Shown here in pieces: positions 1 through 9,460 of a stretch of 64,000 bases of DNA (positions are counted from its first letter, which is position 1; each line of letters begins with the position of its first letter). Both the position numbers and the translations under genes were made by a program. The stretch is from Pseudomonas mangiferae. Its GTDB lineage: Bacteria > Pseudomonadota > Gammaproteobacteria > Pseudomonadales > Pseudomonadaceae. The DNA lies in assembly GCF_007109405.1 (NCBI RefSeq), contig NZ_VJOY01000006.1, forward strand, positions 1-64,000, read 5' to 3'. Under the pieces are notes generated by a model, which had not been told where the DNA came from, searched no databases, and saw only the letters and a program-made list of their open reading frames with translations.

Positions 1-686
1 TGTGGATTCACGCCGAGAAGAACCAGGACATCGAGGTCGAGCACGACGAGACCCACTGGGTGGGCAACGACCGGCGCAAGACCATCGACCGTGACGAGAC
101 GACCCAGGTCAAGCGCGACCGCACCGAGACGGTGGACCGGCACGAGACCATCACGGTGCACGGCAACCGCACGGAGGAAGTGGATGGCAACGAGAAGATC
201 ACCATCCACAAGAACCGCACCGAGGAAGTGGACGGCAACGAGAAGGTGACGGTGCACCAGAACCGCACCAAGACCATCGACCGCAACGAGACCGACGACA
301 TCGGCAGGAACTGGTCCATCTCGGTCGGCCAGTTCAAGACCGAAACCGTCAAGCTCGCCTACATGCAGTCGGTGGGCATGGGCAAGATGGTCAACATCGG
401 CCTGGGCTACAACCTCAACGTCGGCATGGCCATGGTCACCACGGTGGGCATGAGCCGTAACGACAACATCGGCCAGAACCACACCGCCTCGGTGGGCAAG
501 GTCTACACCCTGACCGCGGGTGGGGCCAGCACGGTGGTGATGGACGACAAGAGCATCCTCCTGCAGGTGGGCAAGTCCAAGGTGGTGCTGGAAGCCGATG
601 GCACCATCACCCTGGAAGGGGTGAAGATCGCGGTCAACGGCAAAGAGCTGGTGGACGTCGACGCCAAGAAGATCGATCTGAACTGA
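1..686 (+). CDS. vgrG: T6SS spike protein VgrG, C-terminal part (5' end outside window)
   Basis: Only the last 228 codons or so are present; the frame is open from the first bases of the window. VgrG trimers form the puncturing tip of the type VI secretion system and carry effectors. The visible part holds repeated short strands of the pattern R-T-x-x-V-D-x-x-E-x-I-T-V-H, about 16 residues each, as in the triple-stranded beta-helix of the VgrG needle, and then the typical VgrG end rich in G-K-S-K-V-V-L-E. Two of the repeats are nearly identical at DNA level (about 165-260). The gene is followed 19 nt later by a DUF2169 gene and then an Rhs effector, a common spike-adaptor-cargo order. The family call is secure; whether this VgrG has an extra effector domain cannot be seen. 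Confidence 0.93.
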   Translation, partial: WIHAEKNQDIEVEHDETHWVGNDRRKTIDRDETTQVKRDRTETVDRHETITVHGNRTEEVDGNEKITIHKNRTEEVDGNEKVTVHQNRTKTIDRNETDDIGRNWSISVGQFKTETVKLAYMQSVGMGKMVNIGLGYNLNVGMAMVTTVGMSRNDNIGQNHTASVGKVYTLTAGGASTVVMDDKSILLQVGKSKVVLEADGTITLEGVKIAVNGKELVDVDAKKIDLN

Positions 687-705
687 GCAGGGAAGTCGTC
701 GCGTC

Positions 706-1743
706 ATGACCGTTATCGTCAGTCAGTCCCTGTACCCCGTGCAGGGCTTCGAACACCGCTTCTACCATGGCAACCGCTACCACTGCCTGTCCGCCAAGGT
801 CACCCTGCAGTGGGACACCGAGGGGCGCCTGACGCCCCTGGCGCGTCAGCCGGACCTGGTTCTCAACGACGTCTGGCTGGACGAGGAGAACCGTTCCAGC
901 CTGCTCTATCCCAGCGACCTGATTCCCTACAAGCCCACCACCGATGTCCTGGTCACCGGCAGCGTGCGGCCGCCGGAAGACGGCCCTCTGCCCACCTGGT
1001 ACGTGGCCTTGCGCATCGGCGAGCAGGAAAAGCGCCTGCGAGTGCACGGGCCTCGCCACTGGCGGCACAGCTTGCTGGGGGGCTGGAGCCTGAGCGAGCC
1101 GGAGCCCGTCTCGGCCGTGGCCCTGCTGTACGAGAATGCCTACGGCGGCACCCTCGGTCCGCTGCGCGAGCACTACGAGGAGGGCGAATTCTACCCCCCG
1201 AACCCCCTGGGGTGTGGCTTCGTCGACCGCTCCAGGGCCGACACCGCGCAGCTTTATCCCGCCGCCCAGATCGAGGCCTGGGACGCCCCCCTGGTTGCGT
1301 TCGGCCAGGATGTGGAACCCGGCGGCTTCGGCCCTCTGCCTGGCTTCGTGCCGGCCCGCCAGCAATACGCGGGCACCTATGACGAGCAATGGCGGCAGAC
1401 GGTGGCGCCGAACATTCCCCAGGACATGGACATGCGCTATTGGAACACCGCCCCGGCGGACCAGCAGCCGCCGGCCTTCCTCAAGGCCGGGGACGTGATC
1501 GAGCTGGCCGGCACCCGTCCGGGACCGCCGCTGCGGCTGGTTCTGCCGCCCTTCGACGCAGCGGGCGTCGCGCACTGGGAGGACGAATCCCGGGAAACCC
1601 ACGCGATGATGCTGGACACCGTGCTAATCGACCTGGACCGGGATCGCGTGACGCTGCGCTTCCACGGCCTCGTCGACTTCGACGAGCGTATCAAGCGCAT
1701 CAATGTGTACTGCGCCCCCACCACCTACCCGGCAGGAAGTTGA
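706..1743 (+). CDS. DUF2169 family T6SS adaptor/accessory protein
   Basis: This 345-residue protein has the DUF2169 layout: an N-terminal segment about a heat-stable-looking beta-rich core, the F-Y-P-x-N-P-x-G-x-G-F type motif near residues 163-173, and a C-terminal part with D-M-D-x-R-Y/F-x-x-A-P-x-D-Q-Q at about 242-255. DUF2169 proteins are known to sit between VgrG and effectors and to help load the effector on the spike. That role is inferred here from position: it lies directly between vgrG and the Rhs gene, with only 3 nt before the Rhs ATG. No signal peptide or membrane segment is visible. It is probably cotranscribed with both neighbours. Confidence 0.9.
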   Translation: MTVIVSQSLYPVQGFEHRFYHGNRYHCLSAKVTLQWDTEGRLTPLARQPDLVLNDVWLDEENRSSLLYPSDLIPYKPTTDVLVTGSVRPPEDGPLPTWYVALRIGEQEKRLRVHGPRHWRHSLLGGWSLSEPEPVSAVALLYENAYGGTLGPLREHYEEGEFYPPNPLGCGFVDRSRADTAQLYPAAQIEAWDAPLVAFGQDVEPGGFGPLPGFVPARQQYAGTYDEQWRQTVAPNIPQDMDMRYWNTAPADQQPPAFLKAGDVIELAGTRPGPPLRLVLPPFDAAGVAHWEDESRETHAMMLDTVLIDLDRDRVTLRFHGLVDFDERIKRINVYCAPTTYPAGS

Positions 1744-1746
1744 GCC

Positions 1747-4700
1747 ATGGGCGATCCCATCAAGGCGGAACGGACACCCAAGCATTTCGCGGCCGTGGTT
1801 TCCCCGGCACTGGCCGCCACGCCGTTCGGGACGCGCCCGGTGCCCAGTACGCCCGCGGTCAGTTTCGCGATGGCCGAAGGCGTCGCCCAGCGGACCTATG
1901 GCAACAGTGCCAACCTGTTCCTGCTGCGCTCGACGGCCATCGACAGCGGCAAGATGTTCAAGCCCACCGAGTTCCTGCCCCAGAACCCGGTGGAGGGCAG
2001 CTTCTCCACCAGCCATGGCCACGTGGGCGTCATCAGCGGCCCGAGCATTTCCCCCTGTCCCGGGGCGATCAACTGCGGCGTGCTGCCGGGGCCCAATGCC
2101 AAGTGTTCCGCCGAACTCGAAGGGCTGCTGGAAGCGCTGGCCGACCGAATGGCCAACGAGTTCATGAACAACCCGCTGTCGTTCCTGCTGGGCTTCAAGT
2201 CTGCCCACGACAAGGTGGTGGCGGACCTGGTGGTGGAAAAGGGCAAGGGCTACTGGGATTCGATCAAGGGCGGTGCGCAGTGGGTCTGGGGGGGCGTCAC
2301 CAAGAGTGCCGACTACCTGGCCAACAATGACATCGGCACCATCGCCAACGATGCCAAGGAAGGGGTCGAGAAGGCCTACGACGCGTCCGTCGCCTTCACC
2401 ACCGATGTGATGGAGGCCATCGACGAGCTGAGCCAGCTCAGCCTTGATGAGATCAAGGCGATCATCAAGGACTGGCTGCGCGAGCTGCTGGACGACCTGG
2501 CCTGTTCGGCTCAGGAGTTGCTGGCCAGCATGCTGGCCGATCCCAAGCCCATGGCGGAGCAACTGGGGGAGGCGGCGGGTGCGGCCGAGGTGCACGTGGC
2601 CGAAACGGTGGTGATTGCCGTGGCGACCCGGGGGGCGGGCGGTGCGGCGAGCAAGGTCGGTCAGCTGATCGGCAAGACCGGCAACCGCATCGGTGACCTC
2701 TACGAGCGGCTGAAGAGAGCGACGAAGAAGCCACGCGGCACCAAGCCGTCCCACGACCCCAAGCCCAAGCCGGTGCCGAAGAAGCCCACCCCTGAGCAGG
2801 AGCGGCCCCATGACAAGGATGGGGTGCAAGGCAAGGAAAAAGGCGAGGCCAAGCCGAACTGCCTGAACTGTGCTTTGGCCACGCCCAAACCGGTAAATGC
2901 TATTTATGGCGCTAAGCTGCTGAGCGGTGGCCAAGATCTGGATTTTGTTTTAGAGGCGCCTTTGCCATTAGCTTGGCAGCGAACTTATGCGTCGAACAAT
3001 CCCAACGTTTCTTGGCTAGGGCAGGGGTGGAGCGTACCCATTGGCTTTCGCCTAGACGTAGAAAGCCAAGCTATCGTCTTCGTCGACTTACAGGGTCGGC
3101 GTACCTCGTTCCCCGATATAGCGGTGGGCGAGCGGTTCTTCTCCCGCTACGAATTCACCACCTTGCAGCGCAACCAGCGCAACCAGTACGAAGTGATCGC
3201 CCCAGACGGGTTGCGCCTGATCTTCGGCCTGGCTCCGCGGGACCAGGCTGCGCTGGGCGAGCGCGAGGTCGACGAGGCGCATCGCCAGCAGCGCGAGGCG
3301 CTGGCCTGGGAGCGGCTGCTGGCCAGCCGTGCCGCCCAGGGCGAAGAGCCGCTTGCGGCACCTGAGTCCGACCCCAAGGGCTTGCGGCCCCAGGCCGATT
3401 CGTTGGTGCTGCTGGGCTTCATCGATCCCAACCACAACCACCTGCGCCTGCATTACGCCGAGGATGGGCTGCCTTATCACCTGGACACCAGCAGCGGTCG
3501 CCGGCTGGGCTTCCTCTTCGATCGCAGCCGTCCGCGGGAACCGCGCCTGACCCATGTGGTGGAGCTGTTCGGCCAGCCCGATGCGGCGGGGCACTACCCG
3601 CGCGAGCAGCAGCAGTGGCTGGTGAAGTACTGCTACAGTGCCGAAGGCGACCTGGTAGAAGTACGCGACGGTAACGGGCAGGTCTGCCGGACCTTTGCCT
3701 GGGCCAACCACATGCTGATGGAGCACACCGAGCCGGGTGGGCTGGTGTCGCGGTACGAGTGGGATCGGCTTACGCCGAAGGGCAAGGTGCTGCGCAATAC
3801 CCTCTCCAACGGCCAGCGCTGGACGTTCGTTTACGACGAGTTGGCTCGGGAAACCCAGGTTACTGACGCGGAAAATCGGGTGGTCCTGTATCGCTACGAT
3901 GAAGACGACCGCCTCGTGGGCAAGGTGGATGCCTTGGGCGGAGAAAGCCGCTATGAGCTCGACCCTTACGGCAATCTGCTGGCCAGCACCGATCCAGCGG
4001 GGCGTACTACACGGTTCCAATACGATGCTCGGGGCAACCTTACCTGCCTGATCCAACCGGACGGCGCGTCCTACCGCTTCACCTGGGACGAGACTTGGCG
4101 CAAGCCGACGTCCATCACCGACCCGCTGGGCCGCACCACCCAGTACCGCTACGACACGCGCGGCAACCTGGTGGAACTGGTCGAGCCGGATGGTGGCCGC
4201 ACCGATTACCGCCTGGATGCCCGTGGGCTGCCCACCGCGCTGGTGGACGCCCGGGGTGGGGTGAAGACCTTCGACTTCGATGCCCAGGGCCGGCTGCTGG
4301 GCTACACGGACTGCTCCGGCAGCCGCACCGGCTATGCCTACGACGCCCACGGCAACCTCGTCAGCGCGACCGATGCCCTGGGTCACACCACCCAGTACCG
4401 CTACACACGGGTCAACCGGCGCTTCCGCCTGAGCCACGTGCGCCACGCCGATGGGGGCGAGGAGCGCTTCGCCTACGACCCGTTGGGGCGGCTGGTGGCG
4501 CACCACGATCCCTTGGGTCGGGCGACCCGCTACCGCCTGGACGCCGAAGGCCGACCCCTGGAGCGGATCGACGCCCTGGGCCACCGGCTGGGGTATCGCT
4601 ACGACCTGCACGGCCGCCTGGCGACCCTCACCAACGAGAACGGTGCGCTGTACCGCTTTGCCTGGGACCCGTTGGACCGGCTGGTGGCCGAGCAGGGCTT

Positions 4701-7029
4701 CGACGGCCGGCGCATCGACTACCGCTACGATGCAGCGGGGCATCTGCTGGAGAGCGCCGACGGCGTACCGCTGGGCCTGCCGCTGCTGGGCGAGGGCAGT
4801 GGAGCGCCGATCCTGCGCACCCGCTATGCCCGCGACGCCATGGGGCGGATGCTGGACAAGTACAGCCTCAAGCCAGACATCACCGGCCGGCCCCAGGTCG
4901 CCCACAGCCGCTACGCCTACGACGCTGCCGGGCAACTGGTGCGCGCACGCAACCGCCAGGCCCGGGTCGAGCTGTACTACAACCAGGGCGGTCGGTTGAG
5001 CCGGGAAGTGCTGCGCGGGCGCGGCGGGCAGTTCAGCGAACTGCAGCATCGCTACGACCTGCTGGGCAACCGCGAAGCTACAGTGCTGCCGGACGGTCGG
5101 ACCCTCAACACCCTGACCTATGGCAGCGGCCACGTGCACCAGATCAACCTGGACTTCCAGACGATCTGCGACTTCGAGCGCGATGCCTTGCACCGAGAAG
5201 TGGGCCGTAGCCAGGGGGCGCTGTTCACCCAGTACAGCCTGGATCCGCTGGGGCGGTTGCTGCAGAGCCAGGCGCGGCTGCAACGTGAAGCCGCCGAGCC
5301 CCTGGTCGGGCCCGGTGCCGACAGCCCGGCGAGCCAGGGCCAGCGCATCGCCCGGCGCTACCAGTACGATCTGGCGGGCCAGCTCACCGCCCTGAGCGAC
5401 CGTCGCCAGGGCGTGACCCAGTACGGCTACGACGCGTTGGGTCGGTTGCGAGCAGCGCTGTCGCCGCGCGGGGAAGAACTGTTCGCCTTCGACCCGGCCC
5501 ACAACCTGATGGAGCCGGATCAGGCGCAGCGGGAAGACGTGCGGGCCCGCAAGACCCAGTGGACCGAGGAGGAATGGACGGCCTACGTGCAGGCCAACCT
5601 GCACAACCCCGACTTCAACCCACTGTTGACCCCGGCCGAGGCGGCCTCCGACCCCAGTACCTGGGGCGAGAACCGACCGAACCGGCTACGGGTGTGGCAA
5701 GAGCACCGTTACGCCTACGACCAGTGGGGTAACTGCGTCGAGAAGAAGTCCGGGCCGAACCAGGTACGGCACTTCGAGTGGGACGCCGAGCATCGGCTGA
5801 GCCGGGCGACGATCGAGACGCGCAAGGATCGCTTCGTCCACCAGGAGCGCTGGGGCTACGACTACGACCCTTTCGGGCGGCGCATCGCCAAGTACCGACT
5901 TGACCGCAATAGCAGCCGCTCGCCGCGGCCTTGGCAGGACCCCGACGCCCGCCACTTCGCCTGGGACGGCAACCGGCTGCTGATGGAGCGACAAGGGCAG
6001 CGGCAGAGCCTGTACGTGTACGAGGCACCGGACAGCTTCGTGCCCCTGGCGCTGGTGCGCAGCGAAGGCACTCTTCCGGCCCGCGAGGAGGATATCCCGC
6101 TGCCGGCGGAGTGGCTGGCCCTGAAGGACCTGCACCCGGAGCAGTGGGCGGCCACCACGGGCGCGCTGCAGCGCAAGATCGAAGCCAAGCGCCAGGCGAA
6201 GCGGGAACGGCTGGGCCGCAGTGACGACGTCGAAGCCCAAGGCGACCACGGCCCGGCGGAAATCCTCTACTTCCACACCGACCACCTGGGCACGCCGCGG
6301 GAGCTGACCGACGGAGGCGGCCGGATCGTTTGGTCGGCGACCTACAAGGCGTGGGGCAACGCTTACGTTGAGCATCCCGCGCAGCCGGTGCGGCGCGTGG
6401 TGGGCAACACCCAGCTCGAGACCTGGGAGGCGACGAGCGAGCCGGTGCAGCAAAACCTGCGCTTCCAGGGTCAGTACTTCGACGGTGAGACGGGCCTGCA
6501 CTACAACCGCTTCCGGTACTACGATCCGGATATCGGGCGGTTCGTGAGCCAGGATCCAATTGGACTTTTGGGAGGAGACAACAGTTATCAATATGCTCCT
6601 AACCCAATAGGGTGGATTGACCCTCTAGGGTTAAATCGGTTTAAAAGGAGCAAATGGGGTCCTTGTCAAAAAGGGACAGGTTTAGATTATGTTGTTTTTC
6701 AACAGGATATTGACTGGGACTTGGCTGTGAAAGGTAAGACAAATTTGGAGCGGGCTGCAGAGGGCGGAGCGCCATTTATCATGAAAAATGGTTCTCCTCA
6801 GCAAGTACAGTTGCACCACTCGAGGCAGCAATCTGTTGGACCTTTGTTTGAAGTAACTACTAGTACTCACCGAGCTGGGAAAGGTAAAGGAAGGGAAGCT
6901 ATGCATCCATATGGCAATAGTAAAAATCCAGAATTCCCAGTAGATAGAGATGCATTTGATATAGATAGAAAACAATATTGGAAAGATCGAGCAGCAGCAG
7001 AGAAAATAAAAAGAGCTGGAGGGTGCTAA
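1747..7029 (+). CDS. Rhs-family T6SS effector with C-terminal LHH (HNH/Endo VII-type) nuclease tip
   Basis: A 1760-residue polymorphic toxin. Residues 1-350 form an N-terminal region that probably docks on the spike (PAAR-like, but no clear PAAR motif is seen), with a hydrophobic Ala/Gly-rich stretch near 285-305. Residues 369-445 match the DUF6531 start of Rhs shells. From about 640 to 1300 there are many YD repeats (Y-D-x-x-G-x-L/R). The conserved core end D-P-I-G-L...D-P-L-G-L lies at 1603-1629 and is where Rhs tips are normally cut off. The tip, 1630-1760, carries L1689-H1690-H1691 and a downstream H-P-Y and D-R-D-x-F-D block, typical of LHH nucleases. Base composition turns AT-rich from about position 6560, marking the tip as an exchanged cassette. 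The gene is intact, unlike the core fragments downstream. Confidence 0.93.
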   Translation: MGDPIKAERTPKHFAAVVSPALAATPFGTRPVPSTPAVSFAMAEGVAQRTYGNSANLFLLRSTAIDSGKMFKPTEFLPQNPVEGSFSTSHGHVGVISGPSISPCPGAINCGVLPGPNAKCSAELEGLLEALADRMANEFMNNPLSFLLGFKSAHDKVVADLVVEKGKGYWDSIKGGAQWVWGGVTKSADYLANNDIGTIANDAKEGVEKAYDASVAFTTDVMEAIDELSQLSLDEIKAIIKDWLRELLDDLACSAQELLASMLADPKPMAEQLGEAAGAAEVHVAETVVIAVATRGAGGAASKVGQLIGKTGNRIGDLYERLKRATKKPRGTKPSHDPKPKPVPKKPTPEQERPHDKDGVQGKEKGEAKPNCLNCALATPKPVNAIYGAKLLSGGQDLDFVLEAPLPLAWQRTYASNNPNVSWLGQGWSVPIGFRLDVESQAIVFVDLQGRRTSFPDIAVGERFFSRYEFTTLQRNQRNQYEVIAPDGLRLIFGLAPRDQAALGEREVDEAHRQQREALAWERLLASRAAQGEEPLAAPESDPKGLRPQADSLVLLGFIDPNHNHLRLHYAEDGLPYHLDTSSGRRLGFLFDRSRPREPRLTHVVELFGQPDAAGHYPREQQQWLVKYCYSAEGDLVEVRDGNGQVCRTFAWANHMLMEHTEPGGLVSRYEWDRLTPKGKVLRNTLSNGQRWTFVYDELARETQVTDAENRVVLYRYDEDDRLVGKVDALGGESRYELDPYGNLLASTDPAGRTTRFQYDARGNLTCLIQPDGASYRFTWDETWRKPTSITDPLGRTTQYRYDTRGNLVELVEPDGGRTDYRLDARGLPTALVDARGGVKTFDFDAQGRLLGYTDCSGSRTGYAYDAHGNLVSATDALGHTTQYRYTRVNRRFRLSHVRHADGGEERFAYDPLGRLVAHHDPLGRATRYRLDAEGRPLERIDALGHRLGYRYDLHGRLATLTNENGALYRFAWDPLDRLVAEQGFDGRRIDYRYDAAGHLLESADGVPLGLPLLGEGSGAPILRTRYARDAMGRMLDKYSLKPDITGRPQVAHSRYAYDAAGQLVRARNRQARVELYYNQGGRLSREVLRGRGGQFSELQHRYDLLGNREATVLPDGRTLNTLTYGSGHVHQINLDFQTICDFERDALHREVGRSQGALFTQYSLDPLGRLLQSQARLQREAAEPLVGPGADSPASQGQRIARRYQYDLAGQLTALSDRRQGVTQYGYDALGRLRAALSPRGEELFAFDPAHNLMEPDQAQREDVRARKTQWTEEEWTAYVQANLHNPDFNPLLTPAEAASDPSTWGENRPNRLRVWQEHRYAYDQWGNCVEKKSGPNQVRHFEWDAEHRLSRATIETRKDRFVHQERWGYDYDPFGRRIAKYRLDRNSSRSPRPWQDPDARHFAWDGNRLLMERQGQRQSLYVYEAPDSFVPLALVRSEGTLPAREEDIPLPAEWLALKDLHPEQWAATTGALQRKIEAKRQAKRERLGRSDDVEAQGDHGPAEILYFHTDHLGTPRELTDGGGRIVWSATYKAWGNAYVEHPAQPVRRVVGNTQLETWEATSEPVQQNLRFQGQYFDGETGLHYNRFRYYDPDIGRFVSQDPIGLLGGDNSYQYAPNPIGWIDPLGLNRFKRSKWGPCQKGTGLDYVVFQQDIDWDLAVKGKTNLERAAEGGAPFIMKNGSPQQVQLHHSRQQSVGPLFEVTTSTHRAGKGKGREAMHPYGNSKNPEFPVDRDAFDIDRKQYWKDRAAAEKIKRAGGC

Positions 7030-7030
7030 G

Positions 7031-7459
7031 ATGACAAACAAGTCTATAGAAGATTATATTTCAAATCTAAGTGGGGATGTGCTTCGTGATGATGTCGCTG
7101 AAGCAATTACAGCATTGAATAAGTTAGGTATTAATAAGGGTAGTGATTTTTGGGAGTTTTATGTTAAGTATCAAGGTCCTTTTATTAGTCCTAGAGATAA
7201 GCCCGAATTACTGGACCTTATAGGGCCTGAAATTCCAGCAATATTGGATCAGACCGAATATGTAAAAGATAGATATGAAATTGGTGAGGAGTTTTTAGCA
7301 ATTACTTCAGATGAAAGCGAAGGTATGTATTTGTATTCAATTTCAAAGGGGGACGTTTATGATTTAGATATTTCTGATTTAAAAGATTTTTTAAATGGGA
7401 AGCTAGCACCACGGTGGGGTGACTTTGGAAGTTTCTTGATTTGGTATTTTAAATTGTAA
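7031..7459 (+). CDS. SUKH (SMI1/KNR4)-like immunity protein for the LHH nuclease
   Basis: This 142-residue acidic protein starts 1 nt after the Rhs stop codon, the expected place for a cognate immunity gene. The F-W-E-F-Y-V-K-Y-Q-G-P-F segment near residues 39-50 and the later F-L-A-I-T-S-D-E...Y-L-Y-S pattern resemble SUKH immunity proteins, which bind and block toxins in the cytoplasm. The C terminus W-G-D-F-G-S-F-L-I-W-Y also fits that fold. Codon use is AT-rich like the tip and unlike the Rhs shell. A new Rhs core fragment begins right at its stop codon. The pairing with the LHH tip is inferred from position. Confidence 0.75.
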   Translation: MTNKSIEDYISNLSGDVLRDDVAEAITALNKLGINKGSDFWEFYVKYQGPFISPRDKPELLDLIGPEIPAILDQTEYVKDRYEIGEEFLAITSDESEGMYLYSISKGDVYDLDISDLKDFLNGKLAPRWGDFGSFLIWYFKL

Positions 7460-8233
7460 TGGGACGGCAACCGGCTGCTGATGGAGCGACAAGGCAGCGG
7501 CAGAGCCTGTACGTGTACGAGGCCGGACAGCTTCGTGCCCCTGGCGATGGTGCGCAGCGAAGGCACTCTTCCGACTCCTGAGGAGGGTAATGCTGATATC
7601 GAGCATCCGGCGCAGCCGGTACGGCGCGTAGTGGACAACACGCAGCTCGAGACCTGGGAAGGCGACGAGCGACCCGGTGCAGCAGAACCTGCGCTTCCAG
7701 GGTCAGTACTTCGACGACGAGACGGGTCTGCACTACAACCGCTTCCGGTACTACGACCCGGATATCGGGCGGTTCGTGAGCCAGGATCCCATTGGCTAGC
7801 GGGTGGAATCAATAATTACCAGTACGCGCCGAATCCGGTGGGGTGGATTGATCCGTTTGGCCTTACAGGTGCACGCGGAACTTGGAAGGGGCCTCATGTG
7901 CCAGGTGGAGTACAGACAGGTCTTAGTACTGGTGAAGGGGGTACTGGTATTACAAATCCGGCGGTTCAAGAGGCCTACGACAACGTACCAGTAGAATTAA
8001 GATCGGATCCAAGAATGCATGGTAACTGCGCTGAAGCCGAGGCGCTGAGTAAAGGAGCTAATCAGGCTGGTGTTACAAACCTTGAAGAGTTAAAAGAGAT
8101 TTCTAAAAATTCAACCTTTGAAGCTCAGCGCAACGACAAAAAAGGTAAACCTATGGTTGCATGCCGCTCATGTTCTGAGGTGCAAAAGCAACTCGGAATT
8201 ACAGACATTGTTGGTTGTGAAAAGAAAAGGTGA
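7460..8233 (+). pseudogene. Displaced Rhs core fragment joined to a YwqJ-like deaminase toxin tip
   Basis: The first 400 bp repeat the end of the Rhs core (compare 5962-6637) but are damaged. One base is missing near 7492 and two near 7525, which together restore frame. The stretch encoding the H-T-D-H-L-G-T-P-R block is deleted around 7590, there is an extra base near 7661, and a base lost near 7797 makes a TAG in the core frame. The tip from about 7867 to 8233 is open and preserves H-G-N-C-A-E (C-A-E at 8027-8035) and C-R-S-C (8162-8173), the zinc and catalytic motifs of YwqJ-like nucleic acid deaminases. A 250-codon open frame from 7481 reads through, but its core part is out of frame. Without a start and with a broken core it is probably a silent spare tip. 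Confidence 0.8.
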
Positions 8234-8236
8234 GGT

Positions 8237-8737
8237 ATGGGGGATTTCAATAGAATAGATGTTGTAGAAGGCAAGAGGTTAGAGCGTGAGTTTGAATTAG
8301 ATTCAATTAGCTATACCGATTTGCAAATGATTCATTATGAATTTGTAAAAAAAATTGTTTTTGATGAGGCACTTCTTTCCGAGAAAAAAATTTCGAAACC
8401 ATTGATTCTCTACGCTATAAAAGCAAATGAGAAAATCTTACACAATATCTCGGGTGATCTTTCAGAATTAGAATTTCGTGCCGAAAAGATAAATATTTGG
8501 AAATTTCAAGAATCATTGAAGGGGGAGGAAAAGAAATTTTTGAAGATTATCCTCAACGGCTTTTCCGGGAAAGAGGATTTTGAGGAGGCTATAAATAATG
8601 ATTCTGCTACGGTCTCGATGTTTCTTTCAGGTGAATTTTTTGATTCATTAGCTCTTGGAGGGAGTGAGTTTTGTAAGAAACATGCTGAATTTGTCAGGCA
8701 GCATAGGCTGCTGAAGCCTTATAAAATATTTTTTTGA
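8237..8737 (+). CDS. Putative immunity protein next to the YwqJ-like deaminase tip
   Basis: A 166-residue Lys/Glu-rich protein, starting 3 nt after the deaminase tip stop with an AGGTGAGG-like ribosome site. I do not recognise the family. It looks mostly helical, with no signal peptide or membrane segment, so it would act in the cytoplasm. Position right behind a toxin tip suggests it protects against that deaminase. It is intact although its toxin is displaced, as expected if resistance to sister strains is still useful. Confidence 0.65.
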   Translation: MGDFNRIDVVEGKRLEREFELDSISYTDLQMIHYEFVKKIVFDEALLSEKKISKPLILYAIKANEKILHNISGDLSELEFRAEKINIWKFQESLKGEEKKFLKIILNGFSGKEDFEEAINNDSATVSMFLSGEFFDSLALGGSEFCKKHAEFVRQHRLLKPYKIFF

Positions 8738-8775
8738 TTTAAATTTTTAGAAGTGGAGGCGATTTAATCAACTAA

Positions 8776-9287
8776 ATGAAAAGCTCAGTAAGGAATTTGC
8801 TTGATCGTTTGAATTTATTAAATGAACGCGACCCAGAGCGGGGCGAGCAGAGAATATTGCCGCCAGAGAAAAAAATAAAAAAATTAGGACTTTGAAGGCG
8901 GGTCAATATAGGGAGCTATCTCCTTACCTCAAAGAAAGATTTGAATTTTGCTCTTCGTGGGTAAATGCGAGGCTAAGTCAGAATTGGTTAAGTTTAGAAG
9001 AAATAGATGATTATGAAAGTGATGGGACTCTAAAAGAGTGGATTGAAATACGTAAGGAAAATTCATTTGGCGATGAGCCGCCAGGTAAAATAGCTCCTGA
9101 AAATTGCGCAATATTTTCATATAATCCATATGAGCCCGAGGAAACCTATCTGGTTTGGCAGGACGGAAAAAAGGAGCCGCTAATATGGGAGTACTTTGGC
9201 GGAGATTTTCTAAAATTTAATGATTTTAAGAGCTATTTAGAATTCATAGTAGGAGATAAAGAATCTGACGATAGCGGGCGTTTTTGA
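8776..9287 (+). pseudogene. Frameshifted SUKH-like orphan immunity gene
   Basis: Two overlapping frames together look like one protein. The first, ATG at 8776 to TGA at 8893-8895, gives 39 residues ending K-K-I-K-K-L-G-L. The second runs from about 8892 to 9287 and starts K-A-G-Q-Y-R-E-L-S-P-Y-L-K. It continues with F-E-F-C-S-S-W and W-L-S-L-E-E-I, followed later by E-E-T-Y-L-V-W-Q-D-G and F-K-S-Y-L-E-F-I-V, the usual order in SUKH immunity proteins. A frameshift around 8885-8895 would explain the split. A TTG at 8892 could instead start a shorter protein of 131 residues. No toxin tip is left in front of it. AT-rich like the other cassettes. Confidence 0.6.
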
Positions 9288-9308
9288 GTTTTTCGAATTT
9301 TAATGGAT

Positions 9309-9338
9309 GTACGTGTACGTGTACGTGTACGTGTACGT
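9309..9338. repeat. (GTACGT)5 tandem repeat in displaced Rhs core
   Basis: Five perfect 6-bp units. In the intact Rhs gene the same place has a single copy, in codons for Leu-Tyr-Val-Tyr. The expansion probably arose by strand slippage after the fragment stopped being translated. Confidence 0.95.
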
Positions 9339-9460
9339 GGCGTTGGTGCACAGCGAAGGCACTGTCCGGCCCCCGAGGAAGACATTCCGCTACTGGCCCT
9401 GAAGGGCCTGCACCCGGAGCAATGGGCGGCCACCACGGGCGTGCTGCAGCGCAAGATCGA

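Noticed and set aside
1747-2800. Clear PAAR or DUF4150 motif at the Rhs N terminus
   Set aside because: The expected motif pattern could not be made out; only a PAAR-like role is suggested from position.
3088-5604. Long open frame on the minus strand opposite the Rhs gene (838 codons)
   Set aside because: GC-rich, repetitive YD-repeat coding DNA keeps the opposite frame open by chance; the translation has no family resemblance and no ribosome site.
9309-9338. Repeat cluster considered as a CRISPR-like array
   Set aside because: Units are 6 bp, directly adjacent and without spacers.
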